Origin: Magnetococcales bacterium
GTDB taxonomy: Bacteria > Pseudomonadota > Magnetococcia > Magnetococcales > Magnetaquicoccaceae
DNA: 43,357 bases
Direction: 5' to 3'
Assembly: GCA_015233035.1 (NCBI GenBank)
Contig: JADFYM010000006.1
Location: 1-43,357 of the forward strand
A program made the position numbers and the translations under genes. The notes beneath the pieces are model-generated. The model was not told where the DNA came from. It worked only from the letters and a program-made list of their open reading frames with translations, and searched no databases. This document shows, piece after piece, positions 1 through 10,792 of this stretch (within the stretch, counting starts at the first letter, position 1; every line of letters starts with the position of its first letter).

Positions 1-13
1 TAATCATTCTATC

Positions 14-76
14 AAGGGGGTCCGGGGGGGATTATCCCCCCCGGTGGGGTCCAGGGGCAAAGCCCCTGGGGGTTGC
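14..76. repeat. Family A palindromic repeat
   Basis: Two stacked GC-rich palindromes: a GGGGGG-ATTAT-CCCCCC hairpin, then GGGGCAAAGCCCC. The preceding TAATCAT..ATCAAGG matches the junction that links family B to family A elsewhere in the window, so the window probably starts inside a composite repeat. The repeat abuts folP directly. Translated, it gives the false N-terminus MGSRGKAPGG. Confidence 0.9.
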
Positions 77-103
77 AACAATGATCCAGGCTCTCTGTGG
101 TCC

Positions 104-1138
104 GTGCGTATTATCGGTTGGCAAGGGGCGGTGCCAGCCGGTTTAGCGGTGGATGCGCACCAACAGATAACAGGGGTACTGCCGCGTTGGGTGTTGGAGC
201 ACTGGATTGCGCAGTTGGCTGTGGCGGAAGATGCGCTGGCCGAGCAATTGTCCCAGACCCTGACGGCTCATGCGGCGACGGCTCCGGTGTTGCGCTGGGG
301 ACGTTGGTGTCTGGATCTCTCCCGTCCCCACATCATGGGCATTATCAATGTGACGCCGGACTCTTTTTCCGGGGATGGTCTGGATCGTTCGGTGCAGGCG
401 GCGGTGGCCCAGGGGGTGCGCATGGCGGCGGAGGGGGCGGACATACTGGATGTGGGGGGAGAATCCACCCGTCCGGGTGCTGCGCTGGTGCCGGTCGAGG
501 AAGAGTTGCAGCGGGTGATACCGGTGGTGCAGGCCTTGAGGCAGGCGGTGGATCTGCCCATTTCGGTGGATACCAGCAAATCGGAGGTGATGCAGGCCGC
601 CCTGGCGGCGGGGGCTGCCCTGATCAACGACGTGACCGCCTTGCGGGGTGAAGGGCGGTTTGTGCAAGAGGTGTTGGCCCAGCGGACGGAACCGGTGGTG
701 TTGATGCACATGCAGGGGGTGCCGGCCACCATGCAGGGGAATCCCGTTTATCGGGATGTGTTGGCGGATGTGTATGGTTTTTTGGCCGAGCGGGTGCGGT
801 GGTGTGTGGCCAACGGGATTGCCCGGTCGCGATTGATTGTGGATCCGGGTATCGGGTTTGGCAAGAATCAGCGGCATAATTGGGCGTTGGTGCGCCATCT
901 GCGTCTGTTTCGCGGCTTGGGTCTGCCGATTTTGTTGGGGGTATCGCGCAAGCGGTTGGTGGGAGCCATGCTGGGGGAGACGGTGGCCGAGCAGCGCGAT
1001 GTGGGCAGTCATGTCCTGGCGGCATTGGGAGTGTTGAACGGGGCCCAGATTGTGCGGGTGCACGATGTGGCCGGGGCGCGGCAGGCGGTGGCCGTGGCGC
1101 AGGGTTGGGCAGAGGGTGGGGCGTTTTTGAACGATTGA
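104..1138 (+). CDS. folP: Dihydropteroate synthase
   Basis: Condenses 6-hydroxymethyl-7,8-dihydropterin diphosphate with p-aminobenzoate to make dihydropteroate in cytoplasmic folate synthesis. The core begins about 70 residues in with MGIINVTPDSFSGDG (pterin/phosphate site). It continues with DVGGESTRPGA, PISVDTSK, LINDVTAL, VLMHMQG, DPGIGFGK and GVSRK, all family signatures in the right order. A roughly 70-residue N-terminal extension precedes the barrel. The frame stays open back to 44, but those codons translate the upstream repeat. A GTG at 104 just before RIIGWQG is therefore preferred, with moderate certainty. folP is normally followed by glmM; here two unrelated genes intervene. Confidence 0.95.
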   Translation: MRIIGWQGAVPAGLAVDAHQQITGVLPRWVLEHWIAQLAVAEDALAEQLSQTLTAHAATAPVLRWGRWCLDLSRPHIMGIINVTPDSFSGDGLDRSVQAAVAQGVRMAAEGADILDVGGESTRPGAALVPVEEELQRVIPVVQALRQAVDLPISVDTSKSEVMQAALAAGAALINDVTALRGEGRFVQEVLAQRTEPVVLMHMQGVPATMQGNPVYRDVLADVYGFLAERVRWCVANGIARSRLIVDPGIGFGKNQRHNWALVRHLRLFRGLGLPILLGVSRKRLVGAMLGETVAEQRDVGSHVLAALGVLNGAQIVRVHDVAGARQAVAVAQGWAEGGAFLND

Positions 1139-1219
1139 GAAAGTGGCAGCAGACGAAAAAGGGTGGACTTTTGCTTGGGAATCCGATGGAAAACACTTTG
1201 ACAATCATTGAGAAGCCAA

Positions 1220-1702
1220 ATGAATCAAAATGATGTGGAGATGCCATCCATGGCTTTTGTTTCCTATCCATCGCGCCTGTTACCTATGGAAAAGGTCTGC
1301 TTGAATTCGCCAAGGGATCTCTTGCGCAGAGAAATATTGTCGTACAAGGATCTTTCTGAAGGATGGGACGGGGATGATGGTCGCCCTCCCCTCGAGCAGA
1401 CTCTTGACGATGCCGTAAGATTTATCGATCAAATTCCAGAAAATTCGGATCAATTCCGTGTTCCTCTGCCAATACCATCTTTGGGGGGAGATGGAGAGCT
1501 TGTTTTGTATTGGAGATTTAAAAGGTCTTACGCGGAGGCATCATTCCTCGGAGATGGGGTCTTTTCGTTTTATTCTGCGATCAACAGAAAGAAAGTTTAT
1601 TGCCCTGGAGACCAGGATATACCAGGATCCGTGAATGGCGAGATGAGAAAAATCGCATCCGTTTTGATTCATGTAGAGCACGCATCGCATGAGTTGTCGT
1701 GA
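1220..1702 (+). CDS. Hypothetical protein with a GWDG motif
   Basis: Not recognised as a named family. About 160 residues, soluble, no signal peptide or membrane segment. It contains LSEGWDGDDGRPP, and GWDG-x-PP stretches of this sort recur in small proteins of accessory loci (recollection, not a database result). A WRF..AEASFLGDGVFSFY stretch looks like a compact beta-rich core. ATG 1220 is chosen because GAGAAG lies just upstream; an earlier TTG at 1208 is possible. Its last 14 bases overlap the next gene, so the two are probably translated as a pair. Base composition is visibly AT-richer than folP and glmM, which suggests acquisition. Confidence 0.6.
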   Translation: MNQNDVEMPSMAFVSYPSRLLPMEKVCLNSPRDLLRREILSYKDLSEGWDGDDGRPPLEQTLDDAVRFIDQIPENSDQFRVPLPIPSLGGDGELVLYWRFKRSYAEASFLGDGVFSFYSAINRKKVYCPGDQDIPGSVNGEMRKIASVLIHVEHASHELS

Positions 1703-2237
1703 TTTCGTGCAAAAGACAGGTTCCCGGTGTGCCGAGTTTGCCAAATTGGCGGCGTGTCAGTGCGAAAATGTCACCACATCTGAACACTCGCCGGGTTCTG
1801 TGGCAAACGGGGAATCTTTGATTCGGCATATATTTTCTTCGCAACAGTACCATGCAGAGACCGGGACATTAAGGGCAAATGCTTTTGATGACATTTGGGG
1901 GGATGGCCTTTCTGTCACCCGGAAAGACCATGTTTCATGTGGAGATTTTGCGTCATTGACTTCGGATCTTCTCGAGGTCAAGAAGAAAAGAAACCCTCTC
2001 ACTAAACTGGAGGGGGTGCTGTTGATTTCTGTTAATGCGATTCGTGGTATGTGTTGGGATGCTGACTTGAGTCGTATGTTGTGTGTATACGATACGGGAA
2101 CAGAATCAAACCCTGCACACGCGGATGTTTGTACGCCACGCATCCCGTTGACCAAGGACGAAAAGGCAGAGTTGCGGGATTTTCTGACGGAGATTTCTGG
2201 TACCCTCTGTGTGGATTGGAGGCCATTGTTCCGTTGA
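1689..2237 (+). CDS. Hypothetical protein, partner of the GWDG protein
   Basis: Not recognised. 182 residues with no signal peptide or membrane helix. Visible landmarks are RHIFSSQQYHAETG, then AFDDIWGDGLSVTRKDHV in the middle, and a C-terminal PLTKDEKAELRDFL helix. A histidine-rich segment followed by a GLSV-type strand occurs in several uncharacterised small proteins. The ATG lies inside the end of the preceding gene in a different frame, so translational coupling is likely. Codon use is AT-rich, as in its partner and unlike the flanking biosynthetic genes. A two-gene toxin-antitoxin or defence role is conceivable from context but not shown by any motif. Confidence 0.55.
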   Translation: MSCRDFVQKTGSRCAEFAKLAACQCENVTTSEHSPGSVANGESLIRHIFSSQQYHAETGTLRANAFDDIWGDGLSVTRKDHVSCGDFASLTSDLLEVKKKRNPLTKLEGVLLISVNAIRGMCWDADLSRMLCVYDTGTESNPAHADVCTPRIPLTKDEKAELRDFLTEISGTLCVDWRPLFR

Positions 2238-2277
2238 AGTTTTTGAAAGCAGAGTGTGTCTTGAGGTGGTTTCACGC

Positions 2278-3693
2278 ATGACCGATTCCAAAAAACATGT
2301 TCGCAAGCTGTTCGGCACCGATGGGGTGCGCAGTCGGGCCAATACCTACCCGATGACGGCGGAACTGGTCCTGCGTTTGGGTCGGGCGGCGGGTGTGGTG
2401 TTTCGGGGCCAGGGAGCGGTGCCGGCTCGGCCACAGTCGGGAGCCAGCGTGTCGCGGGTGGTGATTGGCAAGGATACCCGCCTGTCGGGCTATTTATTTG
2501 AGTCGGCGTTACGTGCTGGCTTTACCTCGATGGGAATTCATTGTATTCAGGTAGGTTCCCTGCCGACGCCCGCCATTGCCTTTTTGACGCGGGCACTCAG
2601 GGCGGATGCGGGGGTCATGATTTCGGCCTCACACAATCCCTTTTATGACAACGGCATCAAATTTTTTAGTGCCAATGGCATGAAATTGCCGGACAGTGTG
2701 GAAGCCGAGATCGAACGTCTGCTGTTCGAGGACGATCTGGACCGCTACCAGCCCTCGGCTTTTGAGTTGGGCAAGGCCACCCTCATCGAGGATGCTGGCG
2801 GGCGTTATATTGAATTTTGCAAGAATTGTTTTCCCAAAGAGTTGCGTCTGGATGGTCTGCGGGTGGTGGTGGACTGTGCCCATGGGGCCTCCTACAAGGT
2901 GGCTCCGGCGGTTTTTTGGGAGTTGGGGGCGGAGGTGATCCCGATCGGGACGGCTCCCAACGGGTATAATATCAATGACGGGTTTGGTGCCCTGCACCCG
3001 GAGACGATCCAGAAAAAGGTGTTGGAGGTGCGGGCCGATATCGGCGTGGCCTTTGACGGGGATGCCGACCGTTTGCTGGTGTGTGACGAAAAAGGCCGCA
3101 TTTTGAATGGCGACCATGTGTTGGCCATGAGTGCCTTGGCCATGCAGAAAGAGGGCACCTTGCGCGGGGGCGGGGTGGTGGCCACGGTGATGTCCAACCT
3201 GGGGTTGGAACGGTTTCTGGCCCAGCATGATCTGGCTTTGGTGCGTACCCAGGTGGGTGATCGGTATGTTTTGGACCATATGGTCCAGCATGGCTACAAC
3301 CTGGGCGGCGAACAATCCGGGCACATGATTTTTCTGGACAAAAATACCACCGGCGACGGTATTGTTTCGGCCTTGAAAATTCTGGAATTGATGGTCTCCG
3401 AGCGCAAGCCGTTGTCGGCGTTGATCACGGGCATGGGGCGTGTGCCCCAGGTGTTGCAGAATGTGGTGGTGGCGGCGAACCGGGATCCGTTGGCAAATCC
3501 GACGGTTCAGGAGGCGATTGCCGAGGTGGAGCAGTCGTTGGCGGGGATGGGGCGGGTATTGGTGCGCAAGTCCGGTACCGAACCGCTGGTGCGGGTCATG
3601 TTGGAAGGCGACAATCAGGAGCGCATCGAGGTGATGGCGGCTGAATTGTGCCAGGTGATCCAACGGGTTGCAGGGATGGGCAAGGACGAATAA
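2278..3693 (+). CDS. glmM: Phosphoglucosamine mutase
   Basis: Interconverts glucosamine-6-phosphate and glucosamine-1-phosphate for UDP-GlcNAc, peptidoglycan and lipopolysaccharide precursors. The start [19 protein letters not shown] is typical. The phosphoserine loop [17 protein letters not shown] is present (active Ser near residue 118). The metal loop FDGDADR, the sugar loop GGEQSGHM and the phosphate-binding [12 protein letters not shown] follow in order. At 471 residues it is longer than usual because of an insertion around residues 44-60 ([12 protein letters not shown]). ATG 2278 has GAGGTGG upstream; longer frames run into the preceding hypothetical gene. thrS begins two bases after its stop. 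Confidence 0.96.
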   Translation: MTDSKKHVRKLFGTDGVRSRANTYPMTAELVLRLGRAAGVVFRGQGAVPARPQSGASVSRVVIGKDTRLSGYLFESALRAGFTSMGIHCIQVGSLPTPAIAFLTRALRADAGVMISASHNPFYDNGIKFFSANGMKLPDSVEAEIERLLFEDDLDRYQPSAFELGKATLIEDAGGRYIEFCKNCFPKELRLDGLRVVVDCAHGASYKVAPAVFWELGAEVIPIGTAPNGYNINDGFGALHPETIQKKVLEVRADIGVAFDGDADRLLVCDEKGRILNGDHVLAMSALAMQKEGTLRGGGVVATVMSNLGLERFLAQHDLALVRTQVGDRYVLDHMVQHGYNLGGEQSGHMIFLDKNTTGDGIVSALKILELMVSERKPLSALITGMGRVPQVLQNVVVAANRDPLANPTVQEAIAEVEQSLAGMGRVLVRKSGTEPLVRVMLEGDNQERIEVMAAELCQVIQRVAGMGKDE

Positions 3694-3695
3694 CA

Positions 3696-5606
3696 ATGAT
3701 TCAGGTGACACTGCCGGATGGTTCGGTCAAATCTTTTGCGGGTCCGGTGACGCTGGGTGGTGTGGCGGCGGCCATTGGCCAGGGATTGGCGCGGGCGGCA
3801 CTGGCCGGTACCGTGGATGGGCAACTGGTGGATCTGGATCACCCACTGGAGGCCGATGCCCTGGTGACCATTGTGACCGCCAATTCGGAGGCGGGCCTGA
3901 AGATTATACGTCACTCCACCAGCCACTTGATGGCCCAGGCGGTGAAGGAACTGTTCCCGACGGTCCAGGTGACGATTGGCCCGGCGGTGGATAACGGTTT
4001 TTATTATGATTTTGCCTTTGAGCGGCCGTTTACGCCCGACGATCTGGCCGCCATTGAGGCGCGGATGCAGGAGATCAGCCTGCGTGCCTTGCCGGTGCAG
4101 CGGGAGAGGATGGACCGTGCGGAGGCCATCGCCTTTTTTCAGGCGCAGGGCGAATTTTTCAAGGCGGAAATCATTGCTGATTTGCCCGCCGACCAGGCCA
4201 TTTCGCTCTATCGACAGGGCACCTTTGTCGATTTGTGTCGCGGTCCCCATGTGCCGAACACGAGTTGTCTGAAGGCGTTCAAATTATTGTCGGTGGCAGG
4301 GGCCTATTGGCGGGGGGATGCGCGCAACCGGCAGTTGCAACGGGTGTATGGCACGGCCTGGCCGGACAAGAAGGCGTTGGATGCCTATTTGCGGCAACTG
4401 GAAGAGGCGGAAAAACGGGATCATCGCCGTCTGGGTCGGGAATTGGATCTGTTTTCCCTCCATGAAGAGGCGGGTGGGGGGTTGGTCTTTTGGCATCCGA
4501 TGGGGGCACGGGTGCGGCAGGTGATCGAGACCTATTGGAAAAAAGTCCATGTGGAGGCGGGCTATGAGCTGCTGTTTACGCCCCATATTGCCAACCTGGA
4601 TCTGTGGCGCACCTCGGGTCATCTCGATTTTTACCAGGATTCCATGTTCAGTCCGATGATGGTGGATGAGCAACCCTACCAGATTCGGCCCATGAACTGC
4701 CCGTTTCATATTTTGATCTACAATACCCATCTGCATTCGCACCGGGATTTTCCCTTGCGTTGGGCCGAGTTGGGGACAGTCTACCGTTATGAAATGTCCG
4801 GGGTGTTGCATGGTCTGTTCCGGGTGCGCGGCTTTACCCAGGATGATGCGCATGTCTTTTGCCGGGAAGATCAGATCGAGGCGGAAATTTTGGGCATTCT
4901 CGACCTGACCCTGGCGACGTTGAAGGCCTTTGGTTTCAGCCAGTTTGAGGTCAATCTGTCGACGCGGCCCACCAAATCGGTGGGTTCGGATGCCATCTGG
5001 GAAAAAGCCACGGCGGCTTTGAAACAGGCGATTGTGTTGCGGGAACTGCCCTTTGTGGAAGATGTGGGCGGGGGAGCTTTTTATGGCCCCAAGATTGATG
5101 TCAAGATTACCGATACCATCGGGCGCAAATGGCAATGTTCGACCATTCAGTTGGACTTTAATTTACCCGAGCGATTTGATATATATTATATCGGGGAAAA
5201 TGGCGGGCGGAAGCGGCCGATCATGATCCACCGTGCCTTGTTGGGTTCGCTGGAGCGGTTTTTTGGTATCCTGATCGAGCATTATGCCGGCTATTTCCCG
5301 GTCTGGCTGGCACCCGTGCAGGCGGTTGTCCTGACCATCACCGATGACCAGAACGACTGGGCGGTGACGGTGCGGGATCGTTTGCGGGCACGGGGTTTGC
5401 GGGTGGAGGCGGATACACGCAGCCAGAAAGTGGGCTATAAAATTCGCGAGCATACCTTGAAAAAGGTGCCCTGGTTGCTGATTGTGGGGGACCAGGAGAA
5501 GAGAGAGGGGGCGGTCAGTCCGCGGGATTGCAGTGGGAAGACCTACGGCACAGTTCCGGTGGAGCAGTTCATGGACCGTCTTCTGGAAGAGACCAACCAA
5601 CATTAA
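3696..5606 (+). CDS. thrS: Threonyl-tRNA synthetase
   Basis: Charges tRNA-Thr. Domain order is complete over 636 residues. An N-terminal TGS domain starts [10 protein letters not shown]. The editing domain has [12 protein letters not shown] and [15 protein letters not shown]. The class II catalytic core includes [47 protein letters not shown] and the motif 3 region [13 protein letters not shown]-terminal anticodon-binding domain follows. The ATG lies two bases after the glmM stop with AAGGA upstream, inside glmM, so the two are co-transcribed and probably coupled. The downstream order infC-rpmI-rplT-pheS is the classical translation cluster. Confidence 0.97.
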   Translation: MIQVTLPDGSVKSFAGPVTLGGVAAAIGQGLARAALAGTVDGQLVDLDHPLEADALVTIVTANSEAGLKIIRHSTSHLMAQAVKELFPTVQVTIGPAVDNGFYYDFAFERPFTPDDLAAIEARMQEISLRALPVQRERMDRAEAIAFFQAQGEFFKAEIIADLPADQAISLYRQGTFVDLCRGPHVPNTSCLKAFKLLSVAGAYWRGDARNRQLQRVYGTAWPDKKALDAYLRQLEEAEKRDHRRLGRELDLFSLHEEAGGGLVFWHPMGARVRQVIETYWKKVHVEAGYELLFTPHIANLDLWRTSGHLDFYQDSMFSPMMVDEQPYQIRPMNCPFHILIYNTHLHSHRDFPLRWAELGTVYRYEMSGVLHGLFRVRGFTQDDAHVFCREDQIEAEILGILDLTLATLKAFGFSQFEVNLSTRPTKSVGSDAIWEKATAALKQAIVLRELPFVEDVGGGAFYGPKIDVKITDTIGRKWQCSTIQLDFNLPERFDIYYIGENGGRKRPIMIHRALLGSLERFFGILIEHYAGYFPVWLAPVQAVVLTITDDQNDWAVTVRDRLRARGLRVEADTRSQKVGYKIREHTLKKVPWLLIVGDQEKREGAVSPRDCSGKTYGTVPVEQFMDRLLEETNQH

Positions 5607-5621
5607 CGGGGAGAGAACGCC

Positions 5622-6254
5622 ATCGCCAAACCACCTTTAAAACCGAGACCGCCGTCGCCTACGCCTCATCACGCGCCGGCCGCCCCAGCGGCAGCACCTG
5701 CCGCCGCAGTGGATACCGCACGCATCAACGAGCAGATTCGGGTTCCCGAGGTGCGTTTGATCGACGAGAAGGGCGAACAGGTCGGCATTGTCAGCCGACA
5801 GGAAGCACTCTCGCGTGCCATTGAGGCCAGTTTGGATTTGGTGGAGGTGGCACCGCAGGCCAAGCCACCGGTCTGCAAGATTATGGACTACACCAAATTC
5901 AAATATCAGAAGGCGGTGCGTGAACGGCTGGCGCGCAAGAAACAGACCCGTATCGATATCAAGGAGATCAAGTTTCGTCCTGCGACGGATGTGCATGACT
6001 TTGACGTGAAGGTCAAGAGCATTCGCAAGTTTTTGGAGGATGGCGACAAGGTCAAGTGTACCTTGCGTTTTCGGGGGCGGGAGATGGCGCATCAGGATTT
6101 GGGCATGGCCTTGTTGCATCGGGTGCGCGATGTGTTGGGAGAAGAGGCCAAGGTGGAGCAGCCGCCCAAGCTGATGGGGCGGCAGATGACCATGGTGTTG
6201 GCACCGGGTGTGGCCCCCAAAAAGGTGGGTGGGGCTGCCGAAGAGGCCGAATGA
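5622..6254 (+). CDS. infC: Translation initiation factor IF-3, AUC start
   Basis: Binds the 30S subunit, prevents 50S joining and proofreads the initiator codon. The conserved body starts [21 protein letters not shown]. It runs through [15 protein letters not shown] (linker) and [17 protein letters not shown] to a C-domain ending in the basic KKVGG tail region. I place the start at ATC 5622, 15 bases after thrS. The frame is open from there, GGGGAGAG lies a few bases upstream, and infC genes characteristically use AUU/AUC-type codons that IF-3 itself discriminates against, giving autoregulation. This adds a 29-residue Pro/Ala-rich leader to the alternative GTG at 5709, which would begin almost on the conserved core. 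Confidence 0.9.
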   Translation: MAKPPLKPRPPSPTPHHAPAAPAAAPAAAVDTARINEQIRVPEVRLIDEKGEQVGIVSRQEALSRAIEASLDLVEVAPQAKPPVCKIMDYTKFKYQKAVRERLARKKQTRIDIKEIKFRPATDVHDFDVKVKSIRKFLEDGDKVKCTLRFRGREMAHQDLGMALLHRVRDVLGEEAKVEQPPKLMGRQMTMVLAPGVAPKKVGGAAEEAE

Positions 6255-6280
6255 GAGGCTGATTGCCCCTTAAAAATGAT

Positions 6281-6331
6281 TAAAAAAAAAGGGTGGAGGG
6301 GTCTGGGGAGGCGGTTCTCCGCCTCCCCAGA
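6281..6331. repeat. Family B hairpin repeat
   Basis: An A-run, then GGGTGGAGGGGTCTGG, then the hairpin GGGGAGGCGG / CCGCCTCCCC. On the reverse strand it reads as a strong hairpin followed about 13 bases later by T9. Here the T-run is on the strand opposite infC, so unlike most other copies it is not oriented to terminate the preceding gene. Confidence 0.85.
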
Positions 6332-6410
6332 AAGGGTGTTCAGCAACCTGTCGGATCGGCTTGGTCGTCCCGGCCGTGGGGCGACAAAGCGATATTGCGC
6401 ACGGTCAGTA

Positions 6411-6652
6411 TCGTCATTCCCGCGTAGGCGGGAATCCAGGAGTCGTCAGACGTGCCGTATAGGCGGCATCCAGTATCGTCATTCCCGCGCAGGCGGGAAT
6501 CCAGGAGGTCCAACAGACCAAATGGATTTCCGCTTTCGCGAGAATGACGGAACAGAAAGTATCACTGATGACCGCGTGCAGTATAAATTGACAGGTCTGG
6601 CTTTGATCATCGGCCTCCCTGGATGCCCGCCTTCGCGAGCATGACGGAAATA
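6411..6652. repeat. Family C repeat cluster between infC and rpmI
   Basis: Several copies of the CGTCATTCCCGC...GCGGGAATCCAGG palindrome and decayed half-copies (about 6412-6441, 6477-6505, 6522-6549, 6611-6645). TTTGATCATCGG near 6602 resembles the end of the larger family C element. No gene is seen in 6255-6954, which splits infC from rpmI although they are normally adjacent. Confidence 0.8.
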
Positions 6653-6739
6653 GTCGCAGGATGAGGCGTGCCCGTCAATTTAGGTTTGTCAGCCCAGTAG
6701 TGGCTCAACCGGGCGGATTGGATGGGTAGGCGTTGCCAG

Positions 6740-6824
6740 TGGGGGCTTTGCCCCCAACCCCACCAGGGGCTTTGCCCCTGGACCCCACCGGGGGGGATAA
6801 TCCCCCCCGGACCCCCTTGATCAT
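6740..6824. repeat. Family A palindromic repeat (reverse orientation)
   Basis: Three consecutive palindromes (GGGGGCTTTGCCCCC, GGGGCTTTGCCCC, GGGGGGATAATCCCCCC) ending in CCCCCTTGATCATGATT. It lies about 130 bases upstream of rpmI, in the leader region where L20-type autoregulation might be sought. Confidence 0.88.
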
Positions 6825-6954
6825 GATTTTTAAAAACGGGGGGGGCCAGGTGTTTCAGTAAACTCCTGGGGTCGTTGGGATCCCGGAGTCGGTTTATTTT
6901 TTGCGATGCCGTGTTGCGGCATTGCCGTGATGGTGCAAGGAGTGAAAGAGAGTC

Positions 6955-7158
6955 ATGCCCAAGATCAAGACCCATCGAGGGGCGGCCAAGCGTTTCAGGA
7001 CGACCGGTTCCGGTAAGTTGTTGCGCAACAAGGCGTACAAACGCCACATTTTGACCAAGAAGAGTCCCAAGCGGAAGCGCGGCATGTGTGGTGTTGGCAT
7101 GGTCGCCGGTGTGGACCAGGCCGCTGTGCGCCGTATGTTGCCCAATATCAATCTATAG
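6955..7158 (+). CDS. rpmI: 50S ribosomal protein L35
   Basis: A 67-residue highly basic protein with the family start [14 protein letters not shown], followed by [18 protein letters not shown] and KRKRG. It is a small constituent of the large subunit. AAGGAG lies about 13 bases before the ATG. It is separated from infC by about 700 bases of repeats, so it may be expressed from its own promoter. rplT follows after 24 bases. Confidence 0.96.
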   Translation: MPKIKTHRGAAKRFRTTGSGKLLRNKAYKRHILTKKSPKRKRGMCGVGMVAGVDQAAVRRMLPNINL

Positions 7159-7182
7159 AGTTTTTTACAGGGAGACACGGCC

Positions 7183-8591
<1,409 letters not shown>

Positions 8592-8624
8592 GTGGGGCTG
8601 GCCGGATGCAACAGGGGTCTCCAT

Positions 8625-9746
8625 GTGATCAAGAAAATATATATCAATAATTTTCTATGCTTCGTCAACTTTGAGATCAATCTGGGTCAGATCAATTTGC
8701 TGCTTGGTCCCAACGGGGCGGGCAAGTCGACCGTTTTCCTTGTGCTGGACCGCCTGGTCCATTTTATCGTCCGGGAAGGACGAGTGGCCGATCTTTTTCC
8801 TCTCAAGGATTTCACCCGGTGGGAATCTGCCGCTGGTTCAATGGTCCAGCATTTTGAGTTGGAATTGGATGACCAGGAGCGAGGCACATACCAATACAAG
8901 TTGGATATTGAGCACGACTCCGAGAGGAGACTGTCGCGGGTACGTGAGGAGAGTCTGAACTTGGACGGACGGCCTTTGTTTCATGTCCGAGAGGGGGAGG
9001 CACAACTCTACAAGGATGATCATAAAGAAGGGCCGCAATTTCCGATGGACTGGAGTCAATCCGGCGTGGGTTTTTTGCGGGAACATCCCTCCAACCGGAA
9101 GCTGACCTGGTTCAAGGAGCGGTTGCGCCGGGTATTGGTGCTGCAAATGAACCCGGCCATCATGCAGACGGAAACCCGTGCAGAGGCAGACTTTCTGCAA
9201 CGGGATCTCTCCAACTTTGCTTCCTGGTACCGCTATCACAGCCAAGTCAATACGCGCGGCATGGTGGATCTCTTCGACAGGTTATCCGGGATCTTGCCGG
9301 GCTTTGACTCCATCAAGCTCAAACCGGCTGGCGAGGCGAAAATTTTGGCTGTTGATTTCAGGCATGCGAATGGCAAGACGTTCGAGATTCCCTTTGATAT
9401 GTTGTCCGATGGTCAGAAGGCTTTGATCGTTCTCTATGCCGTTCTGGCTTTTTTGTCTGACGGACCTGCCTGCCTGTGTGTGGACGAGCCGGAAAATTTT
9501 TTGGCTCTGCCGGAAATTCAGCCATGGATGGACTCAATGGATGATTTTTCCGAAAATGGCGGACATCAGATATTGATCATCTCCCACAATCCAGGACTGA
9601 TCAATTTTTTGGCGAAGGATGTCGGCTTGTGGATAGAACGCCATCAGGGAACCGGTCCTGCTCGGGTGAAGCCGATCAGCCAATCCCAGGAGGATAGCGG
9701 TTTGCTGCTGTCCGAGTTGGTTGAGCGCGGCTGGCTCTTCCAGTAG
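8625..9746 (+). CDS. AAA/ABC-type ATPase of a putative defence module
   Basis: About 373 residues. Starts IKKIYINNFLCF, the usual opening of RecF/OLD/SMC-like ATPases. Walker A is GPNGAGKST (about 28-36). The signature-like MLSDGQKALIVLYAVLAFL, Walker B CLCVDEPENFLALPE and H-loop LIISHNPGLI lie near the C-terminus, with a variable middle. GTG 8625 is chosen because AGGGG lies just upstream and homologues begin at this point; GTG 8592 is an alternative. The next gene encodes a TOPRIM/RloB-like protein nine bases away. ATPase plus separate TOPRIM-like partner is the layout of RloA/RloB, AbiL and related phage-exclusion systems. The function is inferred; no helicase partner as in Gabija is present. 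Confidence 0.8.
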   Translation: MIKKIYINNFLCFVNFEINLGQINLLLGPNGAGKSTVFLVLDRLVHFIVREGRVADLFPLKDFTRWESAAGSMVQHFELELDDQERGTYQYKLDIEHDSERRLSRVREESLNLDGRPLFHVREGEAQLYKDDHKEGPQFPMDWSQSGVGFLREHPSNRKLTWFKERLRRVLVLQMNPAIMQTETRAEADFLQRDLSNFASWYRYHSQVNTRGMVDLFDRLSGILPGFDSIKLKPAGEAKILAVDFRHANGKTFEIPFDMLSDGQKALIVLYAVLAFLSDGPACLCVDEPENFLALPEIQPWMDSMDDFSENGGHQILIISHNPGLINFLAKDVGLWIERHQGTGPARVKPISQSQEDSGLLLSELVERGWLFQ

Positions 9747-9755
9747 GGGGCGGAC

Positions 9756-10307
9756 ATGCCTGACAACCGCCCCGCAGTGACTGTGTTGTGTGAGGATCGC
9801 GCCCATTATCGTCTGGTCAGAGGTTTTCTGACGCGACGGGGGTTTGATGGCAGGCAGATTTATCCCAAGCAGGCTCCGGCAGGATGTGGCGATGCCAAGG
9901 CCTATGTGCAGAAGCAATACCCGGTCGAGTTGCAGGCCTTGCGGTCGGGATCTGTCTATTGTGCCCTTGTTGTGGTCATTGATGCGGATAATTTGTCTGT
10001 CGCAGAGCGTAAAAGGTTTCTGGAAAGCTTGTTGGAACCTCGCGAAAAACGAAAACCAGAGGAACTGGTCGTACACATCGTGCCCAAGTGGCAATTGGAA
10101 AACTGGTTATACTATCTGGACACCAGAAAGGTCGACGAGGACCGGCGTTTGGGGTATCCAGAGTACACGAACCATAACTCCAACCCGTTTGCCAAAAGGC
10201 TCCATGAATTGTGCATGAGTTGGAACAACGGTGTGCCGGAAGATGGGGTGCCGCCCTCGCTACGGGACGCCTGTCATGAATGGGCCCGTTTCAAGAGCCT
10301 GCTGTGA
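9756..10307 (+). CDS. TOPRIM-like (RloB/DUF4276-type) protein
   Basis: 183 residues. The pattern VTVLCEDRAHYRLVRGFLTRRG near the N-terminus (Glu13) and CALVVVIDADN (Asp76, Asp78) matches the acidic positions of TOPRIM folds. PKWQLENWLYYLD (about 111-123) resembles the conserved P-x-x-E-x-W segment of RloB/DUF4276 proteins. Such proteins act with a partner ATPase as nucleases or tRNA-targeting effectors in abortive infection. It lies nine bases after the ATPase gene, with AGGGGG upstream, so the two are co-translated. Family assignment is by eye; activity is not demonstrated. Confidence 0.7.
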   Translation: MPDNRPAVTVLCEDRAHYRLVRGFLTRRGFDGRQIYPKQAPAGCGDAKAYVQKQYPVELQALRSGSVYCALVVVIDADNLSVAERKRFLESLLEPREKRKPEELVVHIVPKWQLENWLYYLDTRKVDEDRRLGYPEYTNHNSNPFAKRLHELCMSWNNGVPEDGVPPSLRDACHEWARFKSLL

Positions 10308-10361
10308 ACCCTGCGCGCATAGGCGAACATCGGCATTGCTTGGAGAGTAGGGGGCGGGCGC

Positions 10362-10784
10362 ATGATCGACTACGCTAAACTCAAAAAATCGCTCCAGCAT
10401 CTTGAATGGCAATGGGCCAACCACGAACGGGCGCGGTATCGTCCCGAACTGACGGACCTGGATCGGGAGGGGATTGCCGAGTCTGTCATTCAACGATTCG
10501 AGACCTGTTACGACACCTTGTGGAAAGAGATCAAACGCTACCTCATCGAAGAAAACGGTCTGGCGGATGTGCCCAACAGCCCCAAACCCATCCTCAAGCT
10601 GGCTGGCCAGAATGATCTGTTGCCATCCCCCGTGGAGCAATGGCTGCTCTATGCGGATGCGCGCACCAACACCACACATGATTATAGCGGGGACAAGGCG
10701 GCGGCCACCCTCCTGATCGTCCGCGATTTTATTGATGATGCCATTGGCGTGTACCAGACGATGTCTGGATCCCCTTGGGAATAA
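10362..10784 (+). CDS. HEPN toxin, HepT-type
   Basis: 140 residues, all alpha. It resembles the nucleotidyltransferase substrate-binding HI0074 type: SLQHLEWQWAN, a central ESVIQRFETCYDTLWKEIKRYL and C-terminal VRDFIDDAIGVYQ. The motif RTNTTHDY (about 101-108) fits R-x4-H-x-Y, the RNase motif of HepT toxins whose tyrosine is AMPylated by the cognate MntA. The adjacent downstream gene is exactly such a minimal nucleotidyltransferase. AGGGGGCGGG precedes the ATG. It probably forms the second half of a four-gene operon with the ATPase and TOPRIM-like genes, 54 bases upstream. Confidence 0.87.
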   Translation: MIDYAKLKKSLQHLEWQWANHERARYRPELTDLDREGIAESVIQRFETCYDTLWKEIKRYLIEENGLADVPNSPKPILKLAGQNDLLPSPVEQWLLYADARTNTTHDYSGDKAAATLLIVRDFIDDAIGVYQTMSGSPWE

Positions 10785-10792
10785 CGGCTGCC

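Noticed and set aside
8625-10307. Gabija or PARIS defence system
   Set aside because: Gabija has ATPase and TOPRIM in one protein plus a UvrD-like helicase, absent here. PARIS uses a DUF4435-type TOPRIM partner; the partner here looks more RloB/DUF4276-like, so the specific name is not justified.
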